Below are positions 15,213 to 22,120 of a DNA stretch of 22,120 nt, in pieces. Under the pieces are notes generated by a model. The model saw nothing but the letters and a program-made list of their open reading frames with translations, searched no databases and was not told the DNA's origin. Positions within the stretch are counted from its first letter, which is position 1. Each line of letters begins with the position of its first letter. Source of the DNA: an uncultured Clostridia bacterium (lineage in GTDB: Bacteria; Bacillota; Clostridia; Christensenellales; UBA1242); the NCBI GenBank assembly GCA_937925475.1, contig CALEWH010000033.1, positions 1 to 22,120 of the forward strand. The letters run 5' to 3'. The position numbers were made by a program, and so were the translations under genes.

Positions 15213-16420
15213 ATAATAGTCTCTCCTAATTGTTCAGCAAACATTTTTAAAACTTCCAATCCTTTTATATATTGTTCTTCATATGTTAATGTATTTATGT
15301 ATTGTCTAAAGGTTAATCCATCTCTATATATTCTTGAATAATAACCAGAAATCTTATGATGTAAGTTTTTTGAAATAGCTACAGTATTTTGAGAATTATA
15401 AACACTAGAAGCACTATTAATACCATTTTTCACTGTTTGTTGCTCAACAATATGATGCCATTCACCATCCTTAATATAATCCGAAGCTTTACCATAATGG
15501 TTAATAAATTTACTATTGCTATCAAATTTATTAATAGTTGTAGAAGTTTTTGCTTTTGGAAATAAAGACTTAATTGCATTTGTTATCTTATATGAAGCAT
15601 ATGAAGTCACAGCACCTACAGCAGCACCTACACCGGCACAAATTCCAACTGTTTCCCAATCAACTTTCCCATCTTGTTGATATGTAGATGCAGCTGCTGT
15701 ACTTGCAGCAATCCCAGCACCAGCAATCAAACCTATACCTACAGTAGCAGCTACAGGCATAGCTGCTACAGCACAAACTACACCAATAACAGCTGGAACA
15801 GCCACTGTCAATGCAGCACCAACTTTTCCTACTGTTGTTTTAACAACTTTTTTTACAGCACTTGCAACTTTTTTACATAGTTTTTTAAACCAGCCACAAT
15901 TCTCTATCATGTCAGCATTTTGTAATTCACTGAGTAAAACTAATTCCCCATCACAATCAAATACACAATCTAAGTTCCCTTCATTGTTTACATAAGGGAC
16001 TCCAACCATTTGATCTATTATTTCCGTACCATTTACATCAATGAGTTTTGCTGTTAAAATAATTATGTTTTCTTCTGAATTATATTCATAATGATATTTT
16101 ACTTTAACTTGCATATCCGCATTATCATCAATAATATCTTCTGAGACTAAATCAATTTCAATAAAATCAGCTAAATTGAAAGATCTTTCACCTTCAAATG
16201 TTGTAATATTTTCATTAGTTTCAAGTTTTGAATTTTCAAAACCTTGAAAAGCACTTTGAAAATCCAATTCTTGACGAGTTACTTCTATTGTTCTTGTGGT
16301 AAAATCTATACTGTTTTTAGTATTTGTATAACTTGTAAAAACACATGCAAATATGCACAACAAAGCAAGAACTAATGAGATAATAGAAACATTGTATTTC
16401 TTAATATTTGTTGTTATCAT
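15203..16420 (-). CDS. Secreted or surface nuclease toxin (WHH/HNH-type)
   Basis: 405 residues in three parts. Residues 11-30 form a signal peptide or anchor. Residues about 35-170 are an acidic, strand-rich outer domain. Residues about 176-285 begin with a Lys-rich amphipathic stretch (WFKKLCKKVASAVKKVVK) and continue as a Gly/Ala-rich hydrophobic region (199-242 and 257-275). The C-terminus (about 305-405) has EWHHIVEQ (320-327), Asn345 and LHHKISGYYS (353-362), the His/Asn pattern of HNH/endonuclease VII-fold polymorphic toxins (WHH-like group). Start has AGGAGG four bases upstream, 10 bases after the protease gene. The hydrophobic middle could insert into membranes to deliver the nuclease; that is inference. 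No LXG, WXG or RHS region is present. Confidence 0.72.
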   Translation of the reverse strand: MITTNIKKYNVSIISLVLALLCIFACVFTSYTNTKNSIDFTTRTIEVTRQELDFQSAFQGFENSKLETNENITTFEGERSFNLADFIEIDLVSEDIIDDNADMQVKVKYHYEYNSEENIIILTAKLIDVNGTEIIDQMVGVPYVNNEGNLDCVFDCDGELVLLSELQNADMIENCGWFKKLCKKVASAVKKVVKTTVGKVGAALTVAVPAVIGVVCAVAAMPVAATVGIGLIAGAGIAASTAAASTYQQDGKVDWETVGICAGVGAAVGAVTSYASYKITNAIKSLFPKAKTSTTINKFDSNSKFINHYGKASDYIKDGEWHHIVEQQTVKNGINSASSVYNSQNTVAISKNLHHKISGYYSRIYRDGLTFRQYINTLTYEEQYIKGLEVLKMFAEQLGETIIWL

Positions 16421-16430
16421 ATTTCCTCCT

Positions 16431-17147
16431 TTATTTGTTTATATATTCCATTACTGTATTGATGGGAATACAGTAAGAAATACCATAAATAATGTTGTTT
16501 GATAAGTCCTTCAATCTAAATGTCGTAATACCCAATAATTCACCTTTATTATTTAATAATGCTCCACCACTGTTTCCTTCAGAAATTGTAACATCACATT
16601 GTATTACATTTCGAGTTTTTTCACCATATTTCACATCAACTGAAGGAATAGAAACTGTTCCTGATGTGAGAGATAAACCATAATTACTCATATTACCTAA
16701 AGCATAAATATCTTCACCTGTTTTGATTTTTTCAGAATTACCTAATTTTATCGCCGAGAACTCACGATCTATATCTTTTAATTTTAGCACAGCCAAATCC
16801 AAGTTCATATCAAATTTTATTATATCTATTTGTCTATAATCTTGTTCGTCAGAAAATCTAATAGATACATCATCAAAAGTAAAATAGGTTTCAAGTTTTT
16901 TATAAGTAATTACATGAGCATTTGTAATCAAAATACCATCATTAGTTATAATTTCTGCAGTACCAAAGCTAGTACCGATTTCATCACTCTGCGCTCTCAA
17001 CTCAACTACAGAATTTTTACACAAATAAAAAATGCCACTAGCCGACAATGGCTTAGTGGACAAAAAAAACATATTCAATCCAAAACTAATTATACTTAAG
17101 ATTGAAATTACAATAAAACTACTAATAAAAAAATGCTTTTTGTTCAT
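16431..17147 (-). CDS. Membrane-anchored trypsin-like serine protease
   Basis: 238 residues. One N-terminal TM segment (about 8-29) places the rest outside the cell. The chymotrypsin/HtrA-type domain has a complete triad: His78 (ITNAHVI), Asp117 (NLDLAVLKL) and Ser193 (SEGNSGGALL). The PDZ domain of HtrA/DegP proteins is absent, so it is not an ordinary quality-control protease. First gene of the cassette, 10 bases before the toxin, whose outer part faces the same compartment; processing or release of the toxin is the natural hypothesis. No Shine-Dalgarno precedes the ATG. Confidence 0.85.
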   Translation of the reverse strand: MNKKHFFISSFIVISILSIISFGLNMFFLSTKPLSASGIFYLCKNSVVELRAQSDEIGTSFGTAEIITNDGILITNAHVITYKKLETYFTFDDVSIRFSDEQDYRQIDIIKFDMNLDLAVLKLKDIDREFSAIKLGNSEKIKTGEDIYALGNMSNYGLSLTSGTVSIPSVDVKYGEKTRNVIQCDVTISEGNSGGALLNNKGELLGITTFRLKDLSNNIIYGISYCIPINTVMEYINK

Positions 17148-17156
17148 ATTACTTTA

Positions 17157-17185
17157 ATTGTATACCAATAAAAATAAATTGTCAA
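17157..17185 (-). promoter_or_regulatory. Promoter of the toxin cassette
   Basis: Minus strand: perfect TTGACA (17185-17180), 17-base spacer, TACAAT (17162-17157). Predicted +1 is 17150, only three bases before the ATG at 17147, so the first gene would be nearly leaderless. Four bases of the -35 box (TTGA) belong to the right terminator repeat and two (CA) to the unique sequence. Confidence 0.6.
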
Positions 17186-17221
17186 GACAAAAAAATCACC
17201 CATATTTCAGGGTGATTTTTT
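17182..17221. terminator. Right copy of the 40-bp terminator repeat
   Basis: Same hairpin as at 14634-14673 with A7 and T7 tracts. On the minus strand it terminates the hpf-ABC operon. It begins at the last base of the ABC ATPase stop codon. Confidence 0.85.
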
Positions 17222-17865
17222 TAGTTTACTAAACTGCCATTGTCAATAACAACTTGCTTGCCTCCAACAACCGAAAACATCGATTTATCTTCGACAGCGA
17301 TAAGGCACGAACATTGATTGGCCTTAATCAAATTGTTGATATGTTTTACAACAATTTTTTGGTCACTCTCGCCCAGCCTTGAAAAAACATCATCGACAAT
17401 CAAAACTTCGATTGGCCTAAGTTGAAAACGTGCAAGTGCAACCTTTACCCTATCAAAATATTGCAAGTCTTTCATTTTCATATTTGCGATAGTTTGAAGG
17501 TCATAAGTCTTGATAGCGTTTTCGATTTTGATGTTGGCAAGTTCTTTAACAACTTTGCGTATTTTCAAAACATATTGCAAGTTTTGCAAAACAGTTTTGT
17601 TTTCCATAAAAACAGGTTGGGACGGCAAAAAACCCAGAGAGACATCTTTTTTAAAGTCGATTTTGTCCACAGGAATTTTGTTGATATACACATTGCCACT
17701 GGTCGGTTTTACAATGCCTGCTATCACGCGAAGAAGACTGCTTTTTCCGCTTTCTTTTTCGCCACAAATTGTGACTTTTTGACCGTCTTTAATCTCCAAG
17801 TTTATGTCGCACAAAGTCAAATAATCCTTTGTGTACGCCAAGCACAAATCTTTTATTTCTATCAC
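17221..17865 (-). CDS. Degenerate ABC-type ATPase
   Basis: 214 residues from a GTG start (AAAGGTGG six bases upstream). Clear ABC nucleotide-binding domain fold with Walker A GEKESGKS (35-42) and Q-loop Gln83 (LPSQPVF). The signature LSGGQ aligns with LQYFD (134-138), followed by a normal VKVALAR. Walker B is VLIVDD (154-159), with Asp in place of the catalytic Glu, and the switch His is missing (IAVEDKS). It probably binds ATP but may hydrolyse it poorly. No permease gene is adjacent. It lies 13 bases after hpf in the same operon, so a regulatory or ribosome-linked role is as plausible as transport. Confidence 0.8.
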   Translation of the reverse strand: MIEIKDLCLAYTKDYLTLCDINLEIKDGQKVTICGEKESGKSSLLRVIAGIVKPTSGNVYINKIPVDKIDFKKDVSLGFLPSQPVFMENKTVLQNLQYVLKIRKVVKELANIKIENAIKTYDLQTIANMKMKDLQYFDRVKVALARFQLRPIEVLIVDDVFSRLGESDQKIVVKHINNLIKANQCSCLIAVEDKSMFSVVGGKQVVIDNGSLVN

Positions 17866-17878
17866 TTACTGCCACCTT

Positions 17879-18397
17879 TTAGTGAGTTACTTCGATAAGA
17901 CCAATGTTGTTGTCGGCTCTTCTATACACTACGCTTACAAGCCCAGTAACCACATTTACAAACACGAAGAATGTATGCTCCAATGCATCCATTTGTGCAA
18001 TTGCAGACTCGACAGTAATAGGTTCTAGATCAAATCTCTTTACTTTTACAAGTTTTTCCTCAGGGCTCTCTTCAAACTCGTCCAAGAACTCCAATCTTTC
18101 TAGTTTCTTAAACTTGTTTTTAAAACGCGATGTGTTTTTCAAAATTTGGCGTTCGATCTTTGGAAGCGCAAGGTCGATGTTGTTGTACATATTGTCACTT
18201 ACAACCTCGCTTCTTATAAACAAGCCATTTGCATTGATAGTAATTTCAAGTTTTTGGTCTTTGCCTTGCTCTGTGCAAGCAACCTTTATATCATAGTCGT
18301 TATTAAAATACTTCTCGATCTTTTCAAGTTTTCTCTCAATAACCTCTTTAAAATTGTCAGATATTTTATAATTTTTTGCTACATATTTAATACTCAT
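17879..18397 (-). CDS. hpf: Ribosome hibernation promoting factor, long form
   Basis: 172 residues. The N-terminal HPF/RaiA domain (about 1-100) is followed by an acidic linker and the C-terminal dimerisation domain (about 117-172) with VKRFDLEPITVESAIAQMD and HTFFVFVNVVTGLVSVVYRR. Long HPF pairs 70S ribosomes into inactive 100S dimers in stationary phase or stress. GGAGG lies five bases before the ATG; a TATAAT at 18416-18411 is the likely -10 of its own promoter. Downstream of clpC and upstream of the ABC ATPase. Confidence 0.95.
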   Translation of the reverse strand: MSIKYVAKNYKISDNFKEVIERKLEKIEKYFNNDYDIKVACTEQGKDQKLEITINANGLFIRSEVVSDNMYNNIDLALPKIERQILKNTSRFKNKFKKLERLEFLDEFEESPEEKLVKVKRFDLEPITVESAIAQMDALEHTFFVFVNVVTGLVSVVYRRADNNIGLIEVTH

Positions 18398-18463
18398 ATT
18401 GTCCTCCGATATTATATTACATACATTTTAGCAAATTAAACTACTTTAAGCAAACAATTAAGA

Positions 18464-20926
18464 TTAATTCTCCACTTTCAAAATAAGTTTGTTGTCTTTG
18501 GCAGATATGATAACTGTGCTGTTTGGACTAACCTTGTTTTCAAGGACATCCTCAGCAATCTTGTCTTCAATCTCTTGTTCGATAAGTCGTCTAAGTGGTC
18601 TAGCACCGTACTCTGGATTATAACCTTTTTCAATCAAATATTTTAGTGCGCTTTCGGTCACCTTCAACGAAACACCTTGCTCGTTAAGACGCTTATTAAG
18701 TTTGGAAATAAATATCTTAGCGATAGATTTTAATTGTTCGTAATTTAGTGGATGGAACACTGTAATAACATCTATACGATTGATAAACTCTGGCTTAAAG
18801 GTGCGTTTTAGAGCGTTAAGCAAGGTTTCTTTTATTGTGTCATAATCATTGTCTGTTGCTGTTCCACCTTCTCCAAATCCTAGGCGGTTTGTACCCCTTG
18901 GAAGGTCACTCACCCCTACATTGCTTGTAAAGATGATGATGGTGTTTTTAAATGATACTAGTCGACCTTGACTATCTGTAAGTCTTCCTTCGTCTAGCAC
19001 TTGCAACAACAAGTTGAACACATCTGGATGGGCTTTCTCTATTTCATCAAACAACACAACCGAATATGGTTTGCGTCGCACTGCCTCAGTAAGTTGGCCA
19101 CCTTCGTCAAATCCAACATATCCCGGAGGCGAACCTATAAGTTTGCTGACACTGTGCTTTTCCATATACTCACTCATATCAATACGAATAACTGAGTTTT
19201 CATTGTCAAACATAGCCTCAGCTAGCGCCTTACAAAGTTCGGTTTTACCTACACCGGTTTGACCCAAAAACATAAAGCTACCTATTGGACGGTTGTTTTC
19301 TTTAAGCCCGATTCGAGCACGCCTTATGGCTTTCGAAACCGCAACAACGGCTTCGTCTTGACCTATAACTCTATTGTGCAAAATGGACTCCAATTTAAGT
19401 AGTCTGTCTTTTTCACTTTCAGTAAGTTTTGTGACAGGGATATTTGTCCATTTACTTATTATCGCACATATGTCGTCAGAAGTAATTGTAATATTATTTC
19501 GCTCATTATTGATACTACTCAACACTTGATTTTTCTTTGCCATCGCTTCTTTGATTTTATCACGATACAAAGATGCCTTTTCATAGTTGTCATTAATCAA
19601 AGCGTCGCGTTTTTCGGCTTCATAACGCGATATTTCTTCTTCGATCGCATTTAATTCGTCAGGCTTTTTACTGCCATACACCTTGGCCTTACTGCTGGCT
19701 TCATCGATTAGGTCAATCGCCTTATCTGGCAAACTACGATCCATAATATATCTATCTGACAAAGTCGCAGCCGCAACTATCGCCTCGTCCGATATTGTTA
19801 CTTTGTGGAACGCTTCATAACTGTCTTTCAATCCACGCAAAATTTGAATAGTTTGCTCTACAGTAGGCGGATTTATCATAACTGGTTGGAAACGACGCTC
19901 CAAGGCTTTATCTTTCTCGATGTATTGACGATATTCGTCAGTGGTTGTGGCACCTATGGTTTGGAACTCACCACGCGCCAAATATGGTTTTAACATATCA
20001 GACGGATTGACTTCGCCCTTATCCCCACCTGCTTGTGCAAGTGTGTGTATCTCATCTATAAAGACAATAATATCTTTGTTGTTTGTAATAATATCAATAA
20101 GCTCTTTCAATTTCTCTTCTAGCGCTCCACGATACTTTGTTCCTGACATAAGCCCGCCAAGTTCTAGTGAGAAAATTGTTTTGTTTTTAAGTAGATCGGG
20201 TACATTGCCCTTTGCTATCTTCAAGGCAAGTCCGTCGACTACTGCACTTTTTCCGACACCCGCTTCACCTATAAGAACTGGGTTGTTTTTGGTCTTTCGG
20301 CATAGTATTTCAATTACTCGCGCGGTTTCTTCTTCACGACCTATGATTGGATCTATCTTTCCTTGACGCGCTTTTTCGGTCAAGTCTTGCCCCATTTCAA
20401 GTAGTTTTTCAGGCAACGAAGACCTTGTTTGACTTTGCGAATAATCGTTTGATTCGCCATAACTTTGTGTATTATTTTCAGTCTTCAAGACTTGCAAAAC
20501 ACTTGTTTTTAGGTCGTTTATATTTACTCTAAAATTCTTTTTAAGAAGTGTCACACCATAACTATTATCACAAAGAAGAAGTGACACAAGCAAATGCTCA
20601 GTGCTTATAAAATTGTGACCAATTGATGCCGCAAACCTTTTTGCTGTCACAAAAACTTCTTTGTTTTTAGGTGACAACTCGATTTGGTTGCTCAAAAACG
20701 ACACAATATTTTTGCTTTTGTTTTTTGAAAAGATAGCGTCAAGTTTTTCACAAGTAACACCATACGAATTTAATATTTTGCCCGAAGCACTATCTACGAC
20801 CGAACATAGACCGTATAGCAAATGCTCTGTGCCCACTTGATTAAAACCATATTGCAATGCCACTCTGCCCGCGTTTTGCAAGCAAACATTGACATTATCT
20901 GTTATTCTCATTTCATTGTTGTACAT
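18464..20926 (-). CDS. clpC: ATP-dependent Clp protease ATPase subunit ClpC
   Basis: 820 residues from the ATG at 20926, chosen because GGAGG is 9 bases upstream; the ATG at 20932 is only 3 bases from it. Two N-terminal Clp repeats (about 1-150), AAA1 with Walker A GEAGVGKSA (about 220), a UVR-containing middle coiled coil (SRYEAEKRDALINDNYEKAS), and AAA2 with GQTGVGKTEL and the VVLFDEIEKAHPDVFN Walker B. A loop with RLGFGEGG supplies the hydrophobic tripeptide (LGF) that docks ClpP. It unfolds proteins for ClpP; ClpP is not in the window. Overlaps the mcsA 3' end. Confidence 0.97.
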   Translation of the reverse strand: MYNNEMRITDNVNVCLQNAGRVALQYGFNQVGTEHLLYGLCSVVDSASGKILNSYGVTCEKLDAIFSKNKSKNIVSFLSNQIELSPKNKEVFVTAKRFAASIGHNFISTEHLLVSLLLCDNSYGVTLLKKNFRVNINDLKTSVLQVLKTENNTQSYGESNDYSQSQTRSSLPEKLLEMGQDLTEKARQGKIDPIIGREEETARVIEILCRKTKNNPVLIGEAGVGKSAVVDGLALKIAKGNVPDLLKNKTIFSLELGGLMSGTKYRGALEEKLKELIDIITNNKDIIVFIDEIHTLAQAGGDKGEVNPSDMLKPYLARGEFQTIGATTTDEYRQYIEKDKALERRFQPVMINPPTVEQTIQILRGLKDSYEAFHKVTISDEAIVAAATLSDRYIMDRSLPDKAIDLIDEASSKAKVYGSKKPDELNAIEEEISRYEAEKRDALINDNYEKASLYRDKIKEAMAKKNQVLSSINNERNNITITSDDICAIISKWTNIPVTKLTESEKDRLLKLESILHNRVIGQDEAVVAVSKAIRRARIGLKENNRPIGSFMFLGQTGVGKTELCKALAEAMFDNENSVIRIDMSEYMEKHSVSKLIGSPPGYVGFDEGGQLTEAVRRKPYSVVLFDEIEKAHPDVFNLLLQVLDEGRLTDSQGRLVSFKNTIIIFTSNVGVSDLPRGTNRLGFGEGGTATDNDYDTIKETLLNALKRTFKPEFINRIDVITVFHPLNYEQLKSIAKIFISKLNKRLNEQGVSLKVTESALKYLIEKGYNPEYGARPLRRLIEQEIEDKIAEDVLENKVSPNSTVIISAKDNKLILKVEN

Positions 20927-21401
20927 TTCCATTTTCCTCCTTCTTTTTAAGTTCGTCGATTTGTTTTTTTATCTCGCCCGCATCTTCATATCGCTCTTCT
21001 TCAACAGCTTTATTTAGTTTTTCTTGTAAAAGGCTAAGTTTTGAAGGGCTGACATTTTCGATGCCTAGGTCAATGTCTATCGGACTCTCCATATTTTCAA
21101 GCATGTCTCTTATTTCCATTTCAAATGTGTCATAACAATCTTTACAACCCAATTTGCCCCTACGCAAAAAGTCCTTAAATGTACTCTTGCAAGTAGGACA
21201 TCTTTTCTCGTTGTAATCAAGGAAATTAAAATGTTCGAAGTTTTCAAAAACAGGCATAAAGTCCGCATCCCAACTATCCCAGTCACCCCAATCGGTCATA
21301 TCAACACAGTCCGAGCAAAGGTGAGTCTCAAAACTATCTCCATTAATCACGACAGTTTTGTGAAATGTCGCTTCATTTTTTTTACATCTATCACACAACA
21401 T
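20913..21401 (-). CDS. mcsA: McsA-type zinc-finger/UVR protein
   Basis: 162 residues. Four CxxC pairs: C3/C6, C29/C32, C68/C71 and C86/C89, then a UVR motif (about 125-155: LLQEKLNKAVEEERYEDAGE). In Bacillus and Staphylococcus McsA activates the arginine kinase McsB and modulates CtsR and ClpC. Here the next gene is clpC, which it overlaps, and no mcsB lies between them. AAAAGGAG precedes the ATG. A short Trp/Asp-rich insertion (TDWGDWDSWDADF, 36-48) separates the second and third CxxC pairs. Confidence 0.93.
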   Translation of the reverse strand: MLCDRCKKNEATFHKTVVINGDSFETHLCSDCVDMTDWGDWDSWDADFMPVFENFEHFNFLDYNEKRCPTCKSTFKDFLRRGKLGCKDCYDTFEMEIRDMLENMESPIDIDLGIENVSPSKLSLLQEKLNKAVEEERYEDAGEIKKQIDELKKKEENGNVQQ

Positions 21402-21403
21402 AA

Positions 21404-21862
21404 TTATTCTCCTTTTAATATATTTACTATTATACTGCGCAAAATATTTGCACGCATTTTGTCTTCAAGTTTAAGCGGATTAGCAAGCGACTTATTTGAC
21501 AAACAAGTCTTGATAATCTCACATTCGTTTTTAGTAATAAGTTTCTTTTTTTGCAAAACCTCCAAAATTTGTAAAGATGTGTTGTAATCAATTTCATCTC
21601 CAATAGTCGAAGTAAGCAAAGTTTTGAGATATGCGTTTTTGTCTATATCAACTCTTTGCAAACTGATATATCCACCACCACCCCTATGGCTTTCAATAAT
21701 AAAACCCCTAGGATGTGTAAACCTTGTCGACAAAACATAATTAATTTGGCTTGGCGCACAATTAAAATATGACGCAAGCTCATTTCGCGACAAATTGATG
21801 TGATCATATTCGTCCAACTGCTCCATTATAAAAGCCTCAATAATGTCACTTATGTTTGCCAT
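21404..21862 (-). CDS. ctsR: Transcriptional repressor CtsR
   Basis: 152 residues, the usual CtsR length. N-terminal winged HTH (LSRNELASYFNCAPSQINYV) with the glycine-rich wing HRGGGGYI (59-66), whose arginine-glycine tip reads the DNA and senses heat, then the C-terminal domain bound by McsB/ClpC in relatives. Represses class III heat-shock genes; a perfect operator lies in front of its own gene. AAAGGAGG is six bases before the ATG. First gene of ctsR-mcsA-clpC. Confidence 0.97.
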   Translation of the reverse strand: MANISDIIEAFIMEQLDEYDHINLSRNELASYFNCAPSQINYVLSTRFTHPRGFIIESHRGGGGYISLQRVDIDKNAYLKTLLTSTIGDEIDYNTSLQILEVLQKKKLITKNECEIIKTCLSNKSLANPLKLEDKMRANILRSIIVNILKGE

Positions 21863-21881
21863 AACATACCTCCTTTAAAAG

Positions 21882-21898
21882 TTTGACTTTCTTTGACT
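21882..21898 (-). promoter_or_regulatory. CtsR operator
   Basis: Minus-strand AGTCAAAGAAAGTCAAA, a perfect match to the tandem heptad RGTCAAANANRGTCAAA bound by CtsR. It begins one base past the predicted transcription start, so bound repressor would block promoter clearance: classic autoregulation of the operon. Confidence 0.93.
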
Positions 21899-21905
21899 TT
21901 CAATT

Positions 21906-21934
21906 ATTCTAGCACTGCAAATATTCTATGTCAA
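21906..21934 (-). promoter_or_regulatory. Sigma-A promoter of ctsR-mcsA-clpC
   Basis: Minus strand: TTGACA (21934-21929, perfect), 17-base spacer, TAGAAT (21911-21906). Predicted +1 about 21899, immediately before the CtsR box. Leader of about 36 bases carries AAAGGAGG. Confidence 0.85.
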
Positions 21935-22033
21935 GATTATTGTGACACTTTTTTAAAAAATTTTTGATCCAAATTTTTACTAATCTTTTTAACAATAATA
22001 ATATGTAAATTATTGACCATAAAAACAAAAAAA

Positions 22034-22052
22034 GACAGGGTCTCCCCCTGTC
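22034..22052 (-). terminator. Intrinsic terminator of a gene to the right
   Basis: GACAGGG (22034-22040), loop TCTCC, CCCTGTC (22046-22052). On the minus strand the stem is followed by seven T, a G and more T, so it stops transcripts entering from beyond the right edge. Confidence 0.8.
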
Positions 22053-22081
22053 AAATTTGCATATAAAAGAAAATGATAGTA

Positions 22082-22120
22082 TTAGCTAGCAAAACCTCTA
22101 AGTATAACAAGTGTAAAAGC
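22082..22120 (-). CDS. Possible 3' end of a gene cut by the window edge
   Basis: The minus strand is open from the right edge for 12 codons (AFTLVILRGFAS) to a TAA at 22084-22082, about 30 bases before a good minus-strand terminator. This is what the end of a terminated gene looks like, but the peptide is too short to identify. Confidence 0.35.
   Translation of the reverse strand, partial: AFTLVILRGFAS

Larger units (their letters stand above)
14634..17221. other. Protease-toxin-immunity island bounded by direct repeats
   Basis: Three co-directional minus-strand genes (trypsin-like protease, nuclease toxin, candidate immunity) occupy the whole interval between two identical, directly repeated 40-bp terminators. 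Without the interval and one repeat copy, the gene ending at 14573 and the ABC ATPase gene ending at 17221 would converge on a single bidirectional terminator, a normal arrangement. No recombinase gene is present. The boundaries are inferred from the repeats. Confidence 0.6.

Noticed and set aside
15674..15880. Ser/Tyr/Cys-rich plus-strand ORF within the toxin gene, considered as a repeat protein
   Set aside because: It is the antisense of the Gly/Ala-rich hydrophobic region of the toxin; its apparent repeats come from GCA/GCT codons read backwards.
14634..17221. The two 40-bp repeats as a CRISPR-like or transposon-end pair
   Set aside because: Only two copies, 2.5 kb apart, direct rather than inverted, each a plain intrinsic terminator; no spacers, transposase or target duplication outside them.
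18419..18463. A terminator after clpC
   Set aside because: Only a weak 6-bp AT-only inverted repeat is visible; clpC transcripts may read into hpf, so no terminator is claimed.
19941..20366. 141-codon plus-strand ORF inside clpC, and similar ones antisense to obg, hpf, pdp and the subtilisin
   Set aside because: All lie antisense to strongly conserved genes, lack ribosome sites and show Ser/Pro- or Ile/Phe-rich shadow composition.

Overview
The window comes from a low-GC Gram-positive bacterium, most likely a Clostridia-type Bacillota. The support is the ctsR-mcsA-clpC stress operon with a CtsR operator, long-form HPF, a DUF3343 / class V aminotransferase pair, strong AGGAGG ribosome sites and TGA used as stop (so not a Mollicutes code). 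Species cannot be named from the sequence. No rRNA, tRNA, CRISPR array, transposase or integrase was seen. No gene-free gap exceeds about 220 bases.

Layout. (1) 1-532: a possible gene end, then a short YafY/WYL-type HTH protein lacking its sensor domain. (2) 626-7784, minus strand: a tight eight-gene operon read right to left. It runs PAP2 phosphatase, pyrimidine-nucleoside phosphorylase, tsaE, tsaB, rimI-like, an alpha/beta hydrolase, a membrane-anchored MurF-like ligase and a D-Ala-D-Ala ligase. A housekeeping nucleotide/tRNA-modification block thus continues into an AT-rich cell-wall precursor block. (3) 7904-8683: an unrecognised four-TM protein. (4) 8814-11456, minus strand: yhbY, obg and nth, then a possible 41-aa ORF and a DUF3343 protein, the latter divergent from a cysteine-desulfurase-like gene (11543-12667). 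(5) 12657-14573: an intracellular subtilisin with a small upstream partner, divergent from a second small unknown. (6) 14634-17221: a three-gene cassette (trypsin-like protease, secreted WHH/HNH-type nuclease toxin, candidate immunity protein) flanked by two identical 40-bp copies of a terminator. (7) 17221-18397: hpf and a degenerate ABC ATPase. (8) 18464-21934: clpC, mcsA and ctsR under a sigma-A promoter with a CtsR box at +1. No mcsB kinase gene is present in this operon.

The strongest candidate for an undescribed system is region 6. It is a compact protease-toxin-immunity module, apparently inserted at a bidirectional terminator between two convergent core genes, with the terminator duplicated at both ends. 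Other points of interest are a strongly degenerate ABC ATPase translated next to the ribosome hibernation factor, a phosphorylase with Phe where the family has its conserved His, a membrane-fused MurF-like ligase, and several promoters whose predicted +1 falls on or within 3 nt of the start codon, suggesting leaderless mRNAs.
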